Shown here one piece after another: positions 27,082 through 36,307 of a stretch of DNA of 50,333 nucleotides. The notes beneath the pieces are model-generated. The model did no database searches. It was not told the origin of the DNA and saw nothing but the letters and a program-made list of their open reading frames with translations. Source of the DNA: Acidimicrobiia bacterium. Its GTDB lineage: Bacteria > Actinomycetota > Acidimicrobiia > Acidimicrobiales > JANYDT01. Position 1 is the stretch's first letter. Each line of letters starts with the position of its first letter. The stretch is taken from the NCBI GenBank assembly GCA_025359845.1, contig JANYDT010000145.1:1-50333 (forward strand), read 5' to 3'. The translations under genes were made by a program, and so were the position numbers.

Positions 27082-28056
27082 CTACCAGGAATAGGCCTCG
27101 GGCGCCGTGCCCCCGGGCCCGGGAAAGATCGTGTCAATTTTGGCCAAGGTATCGGAGTCGAGCTTTACGTCGAGGGCGCGCAAGGATGCCCCGTCGAATT
27201 GATCCATCGTACGGGGCCCGATGATCGGACAGGTGACCCCGTCCTGATGCAGGAGCCAGGCCAACGCGATCGCCGCCGGAGCTTCCCCGAGGTCACTACA
27301 AAGCGATTCCCAGGCTTCCAAGGCGGGCCGCATTTTCGGGATCCGTTTCAGCGCTTGTGGGGTTTGTCGCCGGCCGCCCCCGTCACCGGTCAGCACCCCA
27401 CCGAGAATCCCACCTGACAAAGGACTCCACGGAATCATTCCGAGGCCATAGTGGAGACACGCCGGCAAGACCTCGAGCTCAACGGTGCGCACGGCCAAGT
27501 TGTAGTGGCTTTGTTCACTCACCAGGCCGAGAAAACCCCGCTGCGTGGCCGTCTCGTTGGCTTGAGCGATATGCCAACCGGCAAAGTTGCTGCTGCCGAT
27601 GTAGATCACCTTGCCTTGCTGCACCAGCGTCTCCATCGCCTGCCACACTTCGTCCCATGGTGCCGTACGGTCAACGTGGTGCATTTGATACAGGTCGATG
27701 TGGTCGGTTTGCATGCGGCGCAGGCTGGCCTCGCAAGCGGCCCGAATATGGCGCGCCGACAGCTTTCCATCATTGGGCCAGTCCGACATGGCGCCGAAGA
27801 CCTTGGTCGCCAACACGACCTTCTCTCGTCGGTCGCCGCCAAGGGCAAACCAACGGCCGAGAATCTCCTCGGTTGCCCCGGCCCCCTGGGCGCCACCGTA
27901 ACGGTTCGCCGTGTCGAAGAAGTTGATGCCGAGTTCGAGGGCGCGATCCATGATTTGCCTCGACTCGTCTTCCGATGTCTGGGGGCCGAAGTTCATGGTG
28001 CCGAGGCACAGTTCACTGACTTGCAGGGCAGTGCGGCCAAGTCGTCGATAATGCAT
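27082..28056 (-). CDS. Aldo/keto reductase
   Basis: The 324-residue NADPH-dependent TIM-barrel reductase starts at ATG 28056 (MHYRRLGRTALQVSELCLGT) with AAGGA 9 bp upstream; the open frame to 28242 lacks family similarity. Tetrad residues are in INFFDTANRYGG (Asp and Tyr), VVLATKVFG (Lys) and LYQMHHVDR (His). The C-terminus has CPIIGPRTMDQ, typical of the AKR11/YghZ-Tas branch. It is divergent from the HpaB-family gene across 155 bp, suggesting shared regulation. The substrate is unknown. Confidence 0.9.
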   Translation of the reverse strand: MHYRRLGRTALQVSELCLGTMNFGPQTSEDESRQIMDRALELGINFFDTANRYGGAQGAGATEEILGRWFALGGDRREKVVLATKVFGAMSDWPNDGKLSARHIRAACEASLRRMQTDHIDLYQMHHVDRTAPWDEVWQAMETLVQQGKVIYIGSSNFAGWHIAQANETATQRGFLGLVSEQSHYNLAVRTVELEVLPACLHYGLGMIPWSPLSGGILGGVLTGDGGGRRQTPQALKRIPKMRPALEAWESLCSDLGEAPAAIALAWLLHQDGVTCPIIGPRTMDQFDGASLRALDVKLDSDTLAKIDTIFPGPGGTAPEAYSW

Positions 28057-28149
28057 CACCCGATCCTTCCCCAAAAAGCCTCGCCCATCGCAATCCGTTC
28101 CGTGCGAAGCGAGTCCCGGCGGATCGAAGTCTCGCCGTCGGTCGTGATC

Positions 28150-28179
28150 TTGGACGGGAAGGCTCAGGTTTGGTAGAAC
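28150..28179 (+). promoter_or_regulatory. Candidate promoter for the HpaB-family gene
   Basis: TTGGAC (28150-28155) and TAGAAC (28174-28179) form a -35/-10 pair with an 18-bp spacer. Each matches its consensus only partly (TTGACA, TATAAT). The pair ends 32 bp before the ATG at 28212, leaving room for a leader with AGGAGC. The region is the divergent spacer with the aldo/keto reductase. Confidence 0.35.
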
Positions 28180-28211
28180 GGCTCGACGACCAACCGCACG
28201 AGGAGCAACGA

Positions 28212-29609
28212 ATGTTGACCGGAGAGCAATACAAGACCTCATTGGACGACGGGCGGGCGACCTTCTTCGAGGGTGAGCGCGTGAAAGATCTGCCCGGGCA
28301 CCCCGTTCTGGGGCCGGCGGTCGACCACGTGGCCGAACGCTACGAGTGGCTGGGGTCCCAAGCCGTCGATGGCCGCAGCCCGCTCAGTACGGTGCCGCAA
28401 TCGGCTGAACAGCTGCGGTCGATGGTCGAAGTGGTACATCACGCCGGCCTGATGGCGCACGTCACCTATACATCGATCATGACCTTGGCGACCGCCGCCG
28501 GTCGCATCGCAGGCGCCGCGCCGCAATACATCGAAGGCATCAACGCGTTCATCGAGGACGCCCAGAAGCGCGACATCCGCATCACCCAATGCATCACCGA
28601 CGCCAAGGGCGACCGGTCCCGTCCCCCCCTCAAGCAGGACGACCCCGATGCGTACGTGCACGTCGTCGACCGGTCCAAGGATGGCGTCGTAGTTCGCGGC
28701 GCCAAGCTTCATATTTCGGGCGCATCGCTCGGCCATGAGCTGATGACCATCCCGACCAAAGCGATGAAGGCAGGCGAAGAAGACTACGCCATCGCCGCCA
28801 TGATTCCGGTGAATGCGCCCGGCGTGAAGATCATCAACACCAGCTACGCCCCTCGCCATGCCGACACGCGCGACTTCCCAATCTCCTCCACCAGCGCCTG
28901 CCCTGAAGGGTTTGTGATCTTCGAAGACGTATTCGTTCCGAACGAACGCATCTTCCTCAACGGCGAGGTGGCACAAGCCGCCGTATTCGCTCATTCCCTC
29001 GGCCTATGGGAACGCCTGGGAGGGCTGTCAGCCATGGCTGACGGAGCCGACCTGCTTGTCGGGTTCGCTCAGCTGATCGCCGAGTCGAACGGCCTCGGCG
29101 GTGAAGGTCACATCAAGGAGAAGATCTCCGAGATGATCATCCACGCCACCGTCATCCGCGCGTGTCTTGAGGCCGCGGTGACTCACTCCGAGATAGGCCC
29201 CATGGGCGCGGCCTTTCCCAACGAGCTGTACACCAATGCGGGTAAGTACACCGGGGCGGCCAACTACAGCCTGATGGTCCGTCACTTGCACGATATCGCC
29301 GGCGGGTCGGTTCTCACTGCGCCGTCGGTGGCCGATCTCGAAAATCCCGAGACCGGAGACCTCGTACGCAAATATATGGGCACGCGCAACGACGTCGACG
29401 GCGAGTACCGCACCCGTCTCTTTCATGCCATTCGTGACTTGACCGCCGACGCCATGGGAGGCTGGTACGCGGTCACCAATATCCAGGCCGGCGGCGGTTT
29501 GTATGCCCAACGCATCGTGACGCGGCGCCACTACGACCTGGATGGGGCCAAGCGCCAAGCGCTGGCGGTGGCCGGGCTGCTCGATTCGCCCGCGGGGGCG
29601 AAAGGCTGA
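28212..29609 (+). CDS. 4-hydroxyphenylacetate 3-monooxygenase-family flavoprotein (HpaB-like)
   Basis: The 465-residue protein matches the HpaB family, whose members hydroxylate phenols with FADH2 or, in one branch, dehydrate 4-hydroxybutyryl-CoA. Markers are TGEQYKTSLDDGRATFFEGE, CITDAKGDRSRPP, GAKLHISGASLGHELMTIPT and GLYAQRIVTRRHYDL. The dehydratase cysteine pair that binds a 4Fe-4S cluster is not visible near residues 80-105, so a flavin hydroxylase or acyl-CoA-dehydrogenase-like reaction is more likely. The start is fixed by AGGAGC 5-10 bp before ATG 28212. No flavin reductase partner is adjacent. Confidence 0.82.
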   Translation: MLTGEQYKTSLDDGRATFFEGERVKDLPGHPVLGPAVDHVAERYEWLGSQAVDGRSPLSTVPQSAEQLRSMVEVVHHAGLMAHVTYTSIMTLATAAGRIAGAAPQYIEGINAFIEDAQKRDIRITQCITDAKGDRSRPPLKQDDPDAYVHVVDRSKDGVVVRGAKLHISGASLGHELMTIPTKAMKAGEEDYAIAAMIPVNAPGVKIINTSYAPRHADTRDFPISSTSACPEGFVIFEDVFVPNERIFLNGEVAQAAVFAHSLGLWERLGGLSAMADGADLLVGFAQLIAESNGLGGEGHIKEKISEMIIHATVIRACLEAAVTHSEIGPMGAAFPNELYTNAGKYTGAANYSLMVRHLHDIAGGSVLTAPSVADLENPETGDLVRKYMGTRNDVDGEYRTRLFHAIRDLTADAMGGWYAVTNIQAGGGLYAQRIVTRRHYDLDGAKRQALAVAGLLDSPAGAKG

Positions 29610-29732
29610 GGCGCGGAAACCGTCAGCGCGCTGAACCGGCGGGGTAGGTCGGTATGGTGACAGCGCGAGCTTGCCATGCGACTATTGACCAGATCAACCA
29701 ACGGCCCCCGAGGCCGAGCAAGGAGCACGGCT

Positions 29733-30347
29733 TTGTATCCGATCCAGTCCGACGTGGCCTACACCGAGCAACGCAACCGCCTGACAGTATTGGTCCGATT
29801 GGTCCTGCTGATTCCCCACGGCATTGTACTGTATCTGTGGCAGATAGCCAACAACCTCAGTGTTGTGGCGCAGTGGTTTGTGATCCTCTTTACCGGAAAA
29901 CGCAACGAGAGCATATTCAATTTCAACGCCAGCTTTTTTGCCTACTCACAAAATGTCGGGTCGTACGCACTGCTCTTGCATGATCATTTCCCGGCCTTCG
30001 GGGAGTCTGATCCGGCATCGCCGGCGCGCTACAAGGCCGCATTTGAGCGGAAGGCGAACCGCATCACCTGCTTCTTTCGGATTATCACGGTCATTCCGGC
30101 GGCCATCATCATGATGTTTTACGGCCTGGCCATGGAAATCATCACCTTCATCAGTTGGTTCGTCATCGTGATCACGGGACGCCAGCCGCGCGGCATGTGG
30201 GAGTTCAACCTCAAGGCAATGCGACTCGCCGTGGCCGTCCAGGGCTATTACTACTTGCTGACCGATGTGTATCCGTGGCCCAAGGTCGCCGCGGCTGAGC
30301 CGAATTTCGCAGGACGCCCGGTCGAGACGGCGCCCTGGAAGTCGTAG
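29733..30347 (+). CDS. DUF4389 membrane protein
   Basis: The 204-residue protein has two repeated membrane modules: RLTVLVRLVLLIPHGIVLYL with FVILFTGKRNESIFNFN, and RIITVIPAAIIMMFYGLAME with FVIVITGRQPRGMWEFN. This is the DUF4389 arrangement, often duplicated in actinobacteria; function unknown. I choose TTG 29733 because AAGGAG lies 7 bp upstream and the translation then begins at the conserved YPIQSDVAYTEQRNRL. An ATG at 29676 in the same frame would add 19 Arg/Ser-rich residues without a ribosome site. Confidence 0.8.
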   Translation: MYPIQSDVAYTEQRNRLTVLVRLVLLIPHGIVLYLWQIANNLSVVAQWFVILFTGKRNESIFNFNASFFAYSQNVGSYALLLHDHFPAFGESDPASPARYKAAFERKANRITCFFRIITVIPAAIIMMFYGLAMEIITFISWFVIVITGRQPRGMWEFNLKAMRLAVAVQGYYYLLTDVYPWPKVAAAEPNFAGRPVETAPWKS

Positions 30348-30372
30348 AAAAGGCGAATCCAGATCGGGTCGG

Positions 30373-32712
30373 TCAGTCGAGCAGGCCGTCGCCCATGGCC
30401 GCAGCGATCTCTTCCTCGCTCATCCCCGCCAACTCCGACAACAGTTCAAAATTGTGCTCACCCAGGTAGTTCGGCGCCCCCCGATACGGCGCCAGCACAC
30501 TCTCGCTGAACAGCGCCGGATAGCGGTCGAACGGCCGCTCTCCAAAGACATCGGAGGTCATCGTGGAAAAGAGTCCACGGGCCGCGAGCTGTTCATCGTC
30601 GTTGAACAGCAGTTCCGCGTTCTGGACGCGCCCGGCGGGTACACCGACGCCTTGCAGCGCCCTCATCGCCGCGTCGGCCGTCTTCGTGGCGCACCAATCC
30701 CTCAGCCCTCGCAGATCTCCTGAAATCAGCCGTTGTACCGCCGCACCCTCGCGTTCGTCACGAACGGTGATCGCCACCTCGCCGTCGCTCGTCTTGAATA
30801 CTTCGTTGACCAGGTAGCTCGCGTAAGGGTCGTGGTTTCCGGCTGGTTGGGCTTCTCGACGATTGGCGAGATAGTCCATGACCGCCGGCCCCACAATGTA
30901 GGCACCCACTTCGAGTTGGGCGATGTCGACGTGCTGACCCTCCCCCGTAGTGCGTCGGGCTTCGATCGCCGAGAGGATCGATAGGGCGGCAGTAAACCCG
31001 GCGGCATGGTCGTTCAACGAGAACCCTGCGCCCACATCGCCCCGGTCGGCAGGATTCGAAAGGTGGGTGAGACCGCACAGGGCGTGAACCGTCGGCGCGT
31101 AGGAGATCATGTTCTTCCAAGGGCCCTCGTGGCCGCAGCCCGACATCGTCACGTAGATCAGTCGGGGATTCCAGCCGTGCACCGTCTCGTAGTCGAGACC
31201 CCACCGATCGAGAACACCGGCGGAATAATTCTCGATGAGCACGTCGGACTGTTCGACGAGCTTACGCACCAGCACGATGGCCGGCGGGGCCTTCATATTG
31301 AGCGAGAGCGACCGCTTGGAGCGGTTCCAACACGGGTAGTAAGGAAACTCGGGCGAGTTCACCAAGGTGGCCCGTCCCGCCGTCTGAACCTTCACGATGT
31401 CGGCCCCGAGGTCACCTAACATTCGACAGCAGAAAGGCCCGGCCAACACCCACGTGAAGTCGAGCACTCGAAGCCCCGACAACGGTTTGTTCGGCTCCTC
31501 GGCGCTCGGAATCGTCGGTACCTGCGCGACCGTCGGTGCCTGCTTATCCGTCGGGGATGCGGTCCCCACGGCTTCCCACTCTCGCAGAACCTGCTCGAGG
31601 TCTCCGTCGAGGGGCGCACTCGGGGCGTCGAGCGGCGTCGATCCGTAAACGACTGGATGTCCTGGCCGTGGAAGCGAAACGGCCGCACCCGTTGTCGATC
31701 GGATGAAGCCTCGAAACGCGAATTGGGGGTTGGCGCTGACCTGCGCGACCGACTGCACCTCCCCAAAGGCCACGTGACGGGCCTGGGCTTCGGTGAAGAG
31801 TTCGCCGGCGTCCTTGGTCAACGCGAATTGACGGGTCATCGCCATGATCGGCTCAAGATGGGTCAAGACGGATGAGGAATCAAGTTGGGCCAACTCGGCT
31901 GCTCCTGGCGTTCCACACTCGGCCATCCACTCCAACAGCGGCGGTGCCGCCGGCGTCGGAGAGATCATGCACCAACCGCTTTTGCACTTGGTGACGTCGT
32001 AGGCCCGCAGCCAATGCAGCGCCCCTTGGCGTAGCGCCAACTTAGGCAAGGGCAGTGCGTCGTCGTACCAATACTGAAACCAGAGGTGCTCGACCGTCGT
32101 GGCCACGACTTCGTGCATCGATACGTCGACCAGCTGACCGCGGCCGCTGACGCGAGCATGATGGACGGCCGCCAGCCCGCTGACGGCGGCCGCGAACGAC
32201 CCGAAATGCAGGCTCTGGCGTCCCCAGGGATTGATGGCCTGGTCTGGTGTGCCTGACACCGAAAGCACGCCCCCGAGCGCGCTCGAGACCAGGTCGGTGG
32301 TCTGCCACCGCGCCCATGGGCCGGTGCGGCCAAACGGCGTGAGACTGACTTGCACCAGCGCTGGATTGGCCCCGACAAGGTCACCGTGATCGAGCCCCAG
32401 CGCCGTCAGCCGTCCGAGCGGCTCGTTTTCGATGATCAGGTCGGCCTTCGCGGCAAGGCGTCGATAGGCCTGTGCGTCGGACGCCCGATCGAGGTCGAGT
32501 GGTAGCCGACGTTTGCCGCCGTCATACCACCAGTCGAGAAGCCCACCGCCGGCCACCGCTCGTCCATCGATCATGGGCGGGCCTTGGGTCACGCCATGCC
32601 CGGGTTGGACGCGCACAACCTGAGCACCGGTTTCGACCAACAGTTTGGTCGCGAAACGCCCCAGATCGTCGGTCAGGTCGATAACGCGCAGCTTCTCGAG
32701 TGGACCCCTCAT
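30373..32712 (-). CDS. Double-domain CaiB/BaiF (family III) CoA-transferase fusion
   Basis: The 779-residue protein contains two complete-looking family III CoA-transferase units in tandem. Unit 1 (about 1-375) opens LRVIDLTDDLGRFATKLLVE and includes RGQLVDVSMHEVV; unit 2 (about 395-779) opens LSGLRVLDFTWVLAGPFCC and includes EGQHVDIAQLEVGAYIV. Single-unit members, about 400 residues, work as interlocked homodimers moving CoA between carboxylates. A fusion could lock the dimer as one chain. The start is ATG 32712; the longer frame to 32922 overlaps the divergent SNF2 gene region. Substrates are unknown. Confidence 0.87.
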   Translation of the reverse strand: MRGPLEKLRVIDLTDDLGRFATKLLVETGAQVVRVQPGHGVTQGPPMIDGRAVAGGGLLDWWYDGGKRRLPLDLDRASDAQAYRRLAAKADLIIENEPLGRLTALGLDHGDLVGANPALVQVSLTPFGRTGPWARWQTTDLVSSALGGVLSVSGTPDQAINPWGRQSLHFGSFAAAVSGLAAVHHARVSGRGQLVDVSMHEVVATTVEHLWFQYWYDDALPLPKLALRQGALHWLRAYDVTKCKSGWCMISPTPAAPPLLEWMAECGTPGAAELAQLDSSSVLTHLEPIMAMTRQFALTKDAGELFTEAQARHVAFGEVQSVAQVSANPQFAFRGFIRSTTGAAVSLPRPGHPVVYGSTPLDAPSAPLDGDLEQVLREWEAVGTASPTDKQAPTVAQVPTIPSAEEPNKPLSGLRVLDFTWVLAGPFCCRMLGDLGADIVKVQTAGRATLVNSPEFPYYPCWNRSKRSLSLNMKAPPAIVLVRKLVEQSDVLIENYSAGVLDRWGLDYETVHGWNPRLIYVTMSGCGHEGPWKNMISYAPTVHALCGLTHLSNPADRGDVGAGFSLNDHAAGFTAALSILSAIEARRTTGEGQHVDIAQLEVGAYIVGPAVMDYLANRREAQPAGNHDPYASYLVNEVFKTSDGEVAITVRDEREGAAVQRLISGDLRGLRDWCATKTADAAMRALQGVGVPAGRVQNAELLFNDDEQLAARGLFSTMTSDVFGERPFDRYPALFSESVLAPYRGAPNYLGEHNFELLSELAGMSEEEIAAAMGDGLLD

Positions 32713-32836
32713 GCCCGCACTGTATCGAGCCGGACAAGGCGGTTCTCTGACGTGCGCAATATCGGAGAAGGTGCTAGGCCACTGCGCCGTGGTTGCCAGC
32801 GTCCTCACCAAACCCGTTATCAGCGGTCTCTCGGCG

Positions 32837-35479
32837 ATGGACGACGAGTTTTCGTCACGAGTCGACGAGTTGGCGGCGTACTTCGTCGACTCGGGGCGTG
32901 TCGTGCCGGGTTTGACCGTCACCCCCGAAGGGCGAGGTCGGTCCTGGTGGTGGCCACTGCCAACGGCCGCCGATCGCGACCTTGTCCGGTCGATCGTCCG
33001 CGACCCGAGCCCCGCCGGCCATCACGGCGCCGCTTCGGCTCTGGCGATGGCGGTGGACCGGCGCATGCGCGCCGGTTTCGCCGACACCGCAATCTCGCTA
33101 GTGGCGAAGCGGTCGGGGAGGCGCACGGTTGCCGAAGCGTGGACCGCGGCCCTCACGAGCCCTGACCCACACCTTCCCGCCAATTTGAACAGCGCCAAAG
33201 TGGCCGCCCTCGCCGACAAGATCGCCGGCTGGGTGCGATCGGGAGCAGCCGCCCAGACGAGAGCGCGAGTCATGCTCCGCCTCTGCGAGCCGATCGCAGA
33301 AGAAACCGGCGTCGAGCAGCCGTGGCGGATCGAAGTCCACGTCCAAGATTCTGACGAACCCACGCTCATCGTCGCCGCCGAACAACTCTGGAACCCCGAT
33401 TCACCGTTCTCCTCCGAAGCGGTCGCGGAATTGCTGGGAGGCCTCGGTCGCGTCGCCCGCATTGCACCAGAACTCGCCGGGCTACTCGACGGCGCCCGCC
33501 CATCGAGCATCGAACTCTCGACCCCAGCCGTGGTCACTTTCGTACGGGATCGCGTCACGGCGCTCACCGACGCCGGTATCGGCGTGACCTTGCCCGGTTG
33601 GTGGTCGCAGCGCCAGCGAGTGCGGCTCCGGGCCAAAGCCACGCCCAAGCGATCAACGGCGACCGATTCGGTCACCGGTTCCGGATTCGGCTTCGACGAG
33701 ATCGTGTCGTTCACTTGGGAGGCTGCCCTCGGCCAAAAGCGCCTCACCAAGACCGATATGCGAGATTTGCAACGGGCCGCGGAGTCCAAGGGAAGTCTCG
33801 TAAGGTTACGAGGGGAGTGGGTCGAACTCGACCCGTCCGAAATGGCCGCCATGATCGCCGCCGTCGGCACCAAGGGCCAGGCGACGGCGGCGGAGTTGAT
33901 GCGCACTGCGCTCGGATTGCGCGGCATTCGACTGCCTGCCGACATACCCGAGGCCGACGTCGCAGCCAGCGGCTGGCTCGGTGATCTGCTCGACGGAGCG
34001 CTGCATTCCTCCGTCGCTCCCATTGATGACCCCGAGGGCTTCGAAGGCCATTTGCGGCCCTATCAACAACGCGGTGCGGGCTGGCTGATTTTTCTCGGTT
34101 GCCTCGGGCTCGGAGCCTGCCTGGCCGACGACATGGGTTTGGGCAAGACCGCCCAGCTCATCGCGACATTGCTCGCCGACCCGATCGAGGGGCCGACCCT
34201 GGTGGTCTGCCCGGTGTCGGTGCTCGGCAACTGGCAACGCGAACTCGAACGGTTCGCACCGACGCTACGCACCAAGATTCACCATGGCCCCGACCGGCTA
34301 CGCAACGAAGATCAAGCCGTGGCGGCGCGAGGCGGCGCCGATGTGGTCTTGACCACCTACTCACTGGTCGCTCGTGACCTGGGCCTGCTCCAGGCGGTGC
34401 CGTGGGGCCGATTGGTGCTCGATGAGGCGCAGCAGGTGAAGAACCCGGGCACGGCGCAAACCAAGGCCATCCGCCAACTTGAGGCCGGTCGGCGCGTCGC
34501 TCTCACCGGCACCCCGGTGGAGAACCGCCTGGGAGAGTTGTGGTCGCTCATGCACGTCCTCAACCCCGGTCTGCTCGGCACCGCCGCCGAATTCAAGCGT
34601 CGCTTCGCCGTGCCCATCGAAACCGAACAAGATGCCGGGGCGACCGCGCTGCTGCGGCGAATCACCGGCCCATTCATCTTGCGGCGACTCAAGACCGATC
34701 GATCGATCATCGACGACCTGCCCGACAAGATCGAACAGACCGAACACTGCCCGCTCACCCGGGAGCAAGCCACTCTGTACCGAGCCGTCGTCGACGACCT
34801 CTTGAAGCAAGCCGACGAAGCCGACGGTATCGCTCGTCGGGGGCTCGTGCTGGCCGGCATCACAAGGCTGAAACAGGTCTGCAATCACCCCGCCCATTTC
34901 GCCCGCGACGGCTCGGCGCTCAATGGTCGATCCGGCAAACTGAATCGTGTTGAGGAGCTGCTCGACGAAATTATCGACGCCGGAGACAAAGTCCTGTGTT
35001 TCACTCAATTCGCCGAATGGGGTGAGTTGCTCGTGCCCTATCTCGGCGCCCGCTATGGACAGGCGCCCCTCTGGCTGCACGGCGGCGTGAGGCGGCCGTT
35101 GCGAGATGCGATGGTCGAGCAATTTCAATCCGAGGGAGGGCCCGGCATATTTCTGCTGTCGCTGAAAGCCGGCGGGACCGGGCTCAACCTCACCGCCGCC
35201 GCCCATGTGGTGCATCTCGACCGGTGGTGGAATCCGGCGGTGGAAGATCAAGCGACCGATCGGGCCTACCGGATCGGTCAACGCCGTACCGTCCTCGTCC
35301 ATAAGCTCGTCAGCTCGGGCACCATCGAGGAACGGATCGACGCGATGATCACGGCGAAGCGAGCGCTGGCCGAGTCGGTCGTCGGGACCGGCGAGGCATG
35401 GATCACCGAACTCAGCACGGACGATCTGCGCGACGTCATCGCATTGCGCGAGTCCGATGTCGGCGACGAGCTCACCTGA
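32837..35479 (+). CDS. SNF2-family DEAD/DEAH-type ATPase (bacterial HepA/RapA-like)
   Basis: The protein (880 aa from ATG 32837) has an N-terminal region of about 280 residues with no motif I can assign, a DUF3670/SNF2-associated segment (FDEIVSFTWEAALGQKRLTK, about 290-340), then the ATPase core: motif I ADDMGLGKTAQ (near 432), motif II LDEAQQVKN (near 528), motif III ALTGTPVEN, and C-lobe motifs AGGTGLNLT and QATDRAYRIGQ (near 775-815). SNF2 ATPases translocate on double-stranded DNA to remodel protein-DNA complexes. The start is uncertain; the frame is open to 32645. It ends TGATG into the SWIM gene. Confidence 0.92.
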   Translation: MDDEFSSRVDELAAYFVDSGRVVPGLTVTPEGRGRSWWWPLPTAADRDLVRSIVRDPSPAGHHGAASALAMAVDRRMRAGFADTAISLVAKRSGRRTVAEAWTAALTSPDPHLPANLNSAKVAALADKIAGWVRSGAAAQTRARVMLRLCEPIAEETGVEQPWRIEVHVQDSDEPTLIVAAEQLWNPDSPFSSEAVAELLGGLGRVARIAPELAGLLDGARPSSIELSTPAVVTFVRDRVTALTDAGIGVTLPGWWSQRQRVRLRAKATPKRSTATDSVTGSGFGFDEIVSFTWEAALGQKRLTKTDMRDLQRAAESKGSLVRLRGEWVELDPSEMAAMIAAVGTKGQATAAELMRTALGLRGIRLPADIPEADVAASGWLGDLLDGALHSSVAPIDDPEGFEGHLRPYQQRGAGWLIFLGCLGLGACLADDMGLGKTAQLIATLLADPIEGPTLVVCPVSVLGNWQRELERFAPTLRTKIHHGPDRLRNEDQAVAARGGADVVLTTYSLVARDLGLLQAVPWGRLVLDEAQQVKNPGTAQTKAIRQLEAGRRVALTGTPVENRLGELWSLMHVLNPGLLGTAAEFKRRFAVPIETEQDAGATALLRRITGPFILRRLKTDRSIIDDLPDKIEQTEHCPLTREQATLYRAVVDDLLKQADEADGIARRGLVLAGITRLKQVCNHPAHFARDGSALNGRSGKLNRVEELLDEIIDAGDKVLCFTQFAEWGELLVPYLGARYGQAPLWLHGGVRRPLRDAMVEQFQSEGGPGIFLLSLKAGGTGLNLTAAAHVVHLDRWWNPAVEDQATDRAYRIGQRRTVLVHKLVSSGTIEERIDAMITAKRALAESVVGTGEAWITELSTDDLRDVIALRESDVGDELT

Positions 35480-36294
35480 TGGCCGGCCGTTGGGATGACC
35501 GGTGGGCCGGTTATGCCGCCTCGAAGCCGCTCGCCGCTAAAGGTGGTATCGCGACGTCGAAAACCCGCGGGGCCATGGCTGACACGTGGTGGTCCAAACG
35601 GTTCGTCGACGTGCTCGAGTCTTTCGGTCTCGGTGGCCGTATGACACGAGGACGGGCGTACGCCCGCAAAGGGCAGGTCCTCTCGCTCGATGTTGCAGCC
35701 GGGCTGTTGACCGCCAAGGTCCAAGGGTCGCGACCTACCCCTTACGCCGTGACCGTGCGCATCGTCGTTCCGTCGCTAAAGCAGTGGACCAAGATCGACG
35801 ACGCTCTCCGCTCCCGGATGGGCTACGCCGCCCGCCTGTTGGCCGGCGAGGTTCCGAACGACCTCGAGGATGTCTTTTCCGCCGCCGGATCGGCGCTGTT
35901 CCCGACACGATGGACCGACCTGCACGCCACCTGCAGCTGCCCCGATTGGGGCGACCCGTGCAAGCACCAGGCCGCCGTGCTGTACGTGTTCGCCGATCAG
36001 CTCGACCGCGATCCCTGGCGACTCCTTGCTTGGCACGGGCGGAGCCGTGACGACATCCTTGCGTTGTTCGCCGGTCACGGCCCCACGGGTGACAACGCTG
36101 TCGACATCGCGCCGTGGTGGCCGTTGCGCCCCGGCGCCGGTCCTGCCCCGGGCGCATTGTCCATCGCCATTTTTCCGACCGGAGAGCCGGCCATCCCCAC
36201 CCACGCGGTGCTGACCAGGCTCGGTGAACTGGACGTGACCGCCAATGGCTCTCCCGTCGTCGATCTCCTCCGCGAGGCCTACCGGTCCGCTTGA
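35479..36294 (+). CDS. SWIM zinc-finger protein
   Basis: The 271-residue protein has a central SWIM motif CSCPDWGDPCKHQAAVLYVF (about 154-173), with the ligands Cys-x-Cys and Cys-x-His, which typically binds DNA or protein partners. The N-terminal half opens MAGRWDDRWAGYAASKPLAA and includes RGRAYARKGQVLSLDVAAGL, a conserved pattern in such proteins. Its ATG (35479) shares a base with the SNF2 stop, so the two are translationally coupled, and SNF2-SWIM pairs are a recurring bacterial arrangement. The shared job is probably DNA transaction or repair, not proven. Confidence 0.87.
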   Translation: MAGRWDDRWAGYAASKPLAAKGGIATSKTRGAMADTWWSKRFVDVLESFGLGGRMTRGRAYARKGQVLSLDVAAGLLTAKVQGSRPTPYAVTVRIVVPSLKQWTKIDDALRSRMGYAARLLAGEVPNDLEDVFSAAGSALFPTRWTDLHATCSCPDWGDPCKHQAAVLYVFADQLDRDPWRLLAWHGRSRDDILALFAGHGPTGDNAVDIAPWWPLRPGAGPAPGALSIAIFPTGEPAIPTHAVLTRLGELDVTANGSPVVDLLREAYRSA

Positions 36295-36307
36295 GCCAGA
36301 ATGAGGC

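Noticed and set aside
28212-29609. 4-hydroxybutyryl-CoA dehydratase
   Set aside because: The cysteines needed for the 4Fe-4S cluster are not visible at the expected positions.
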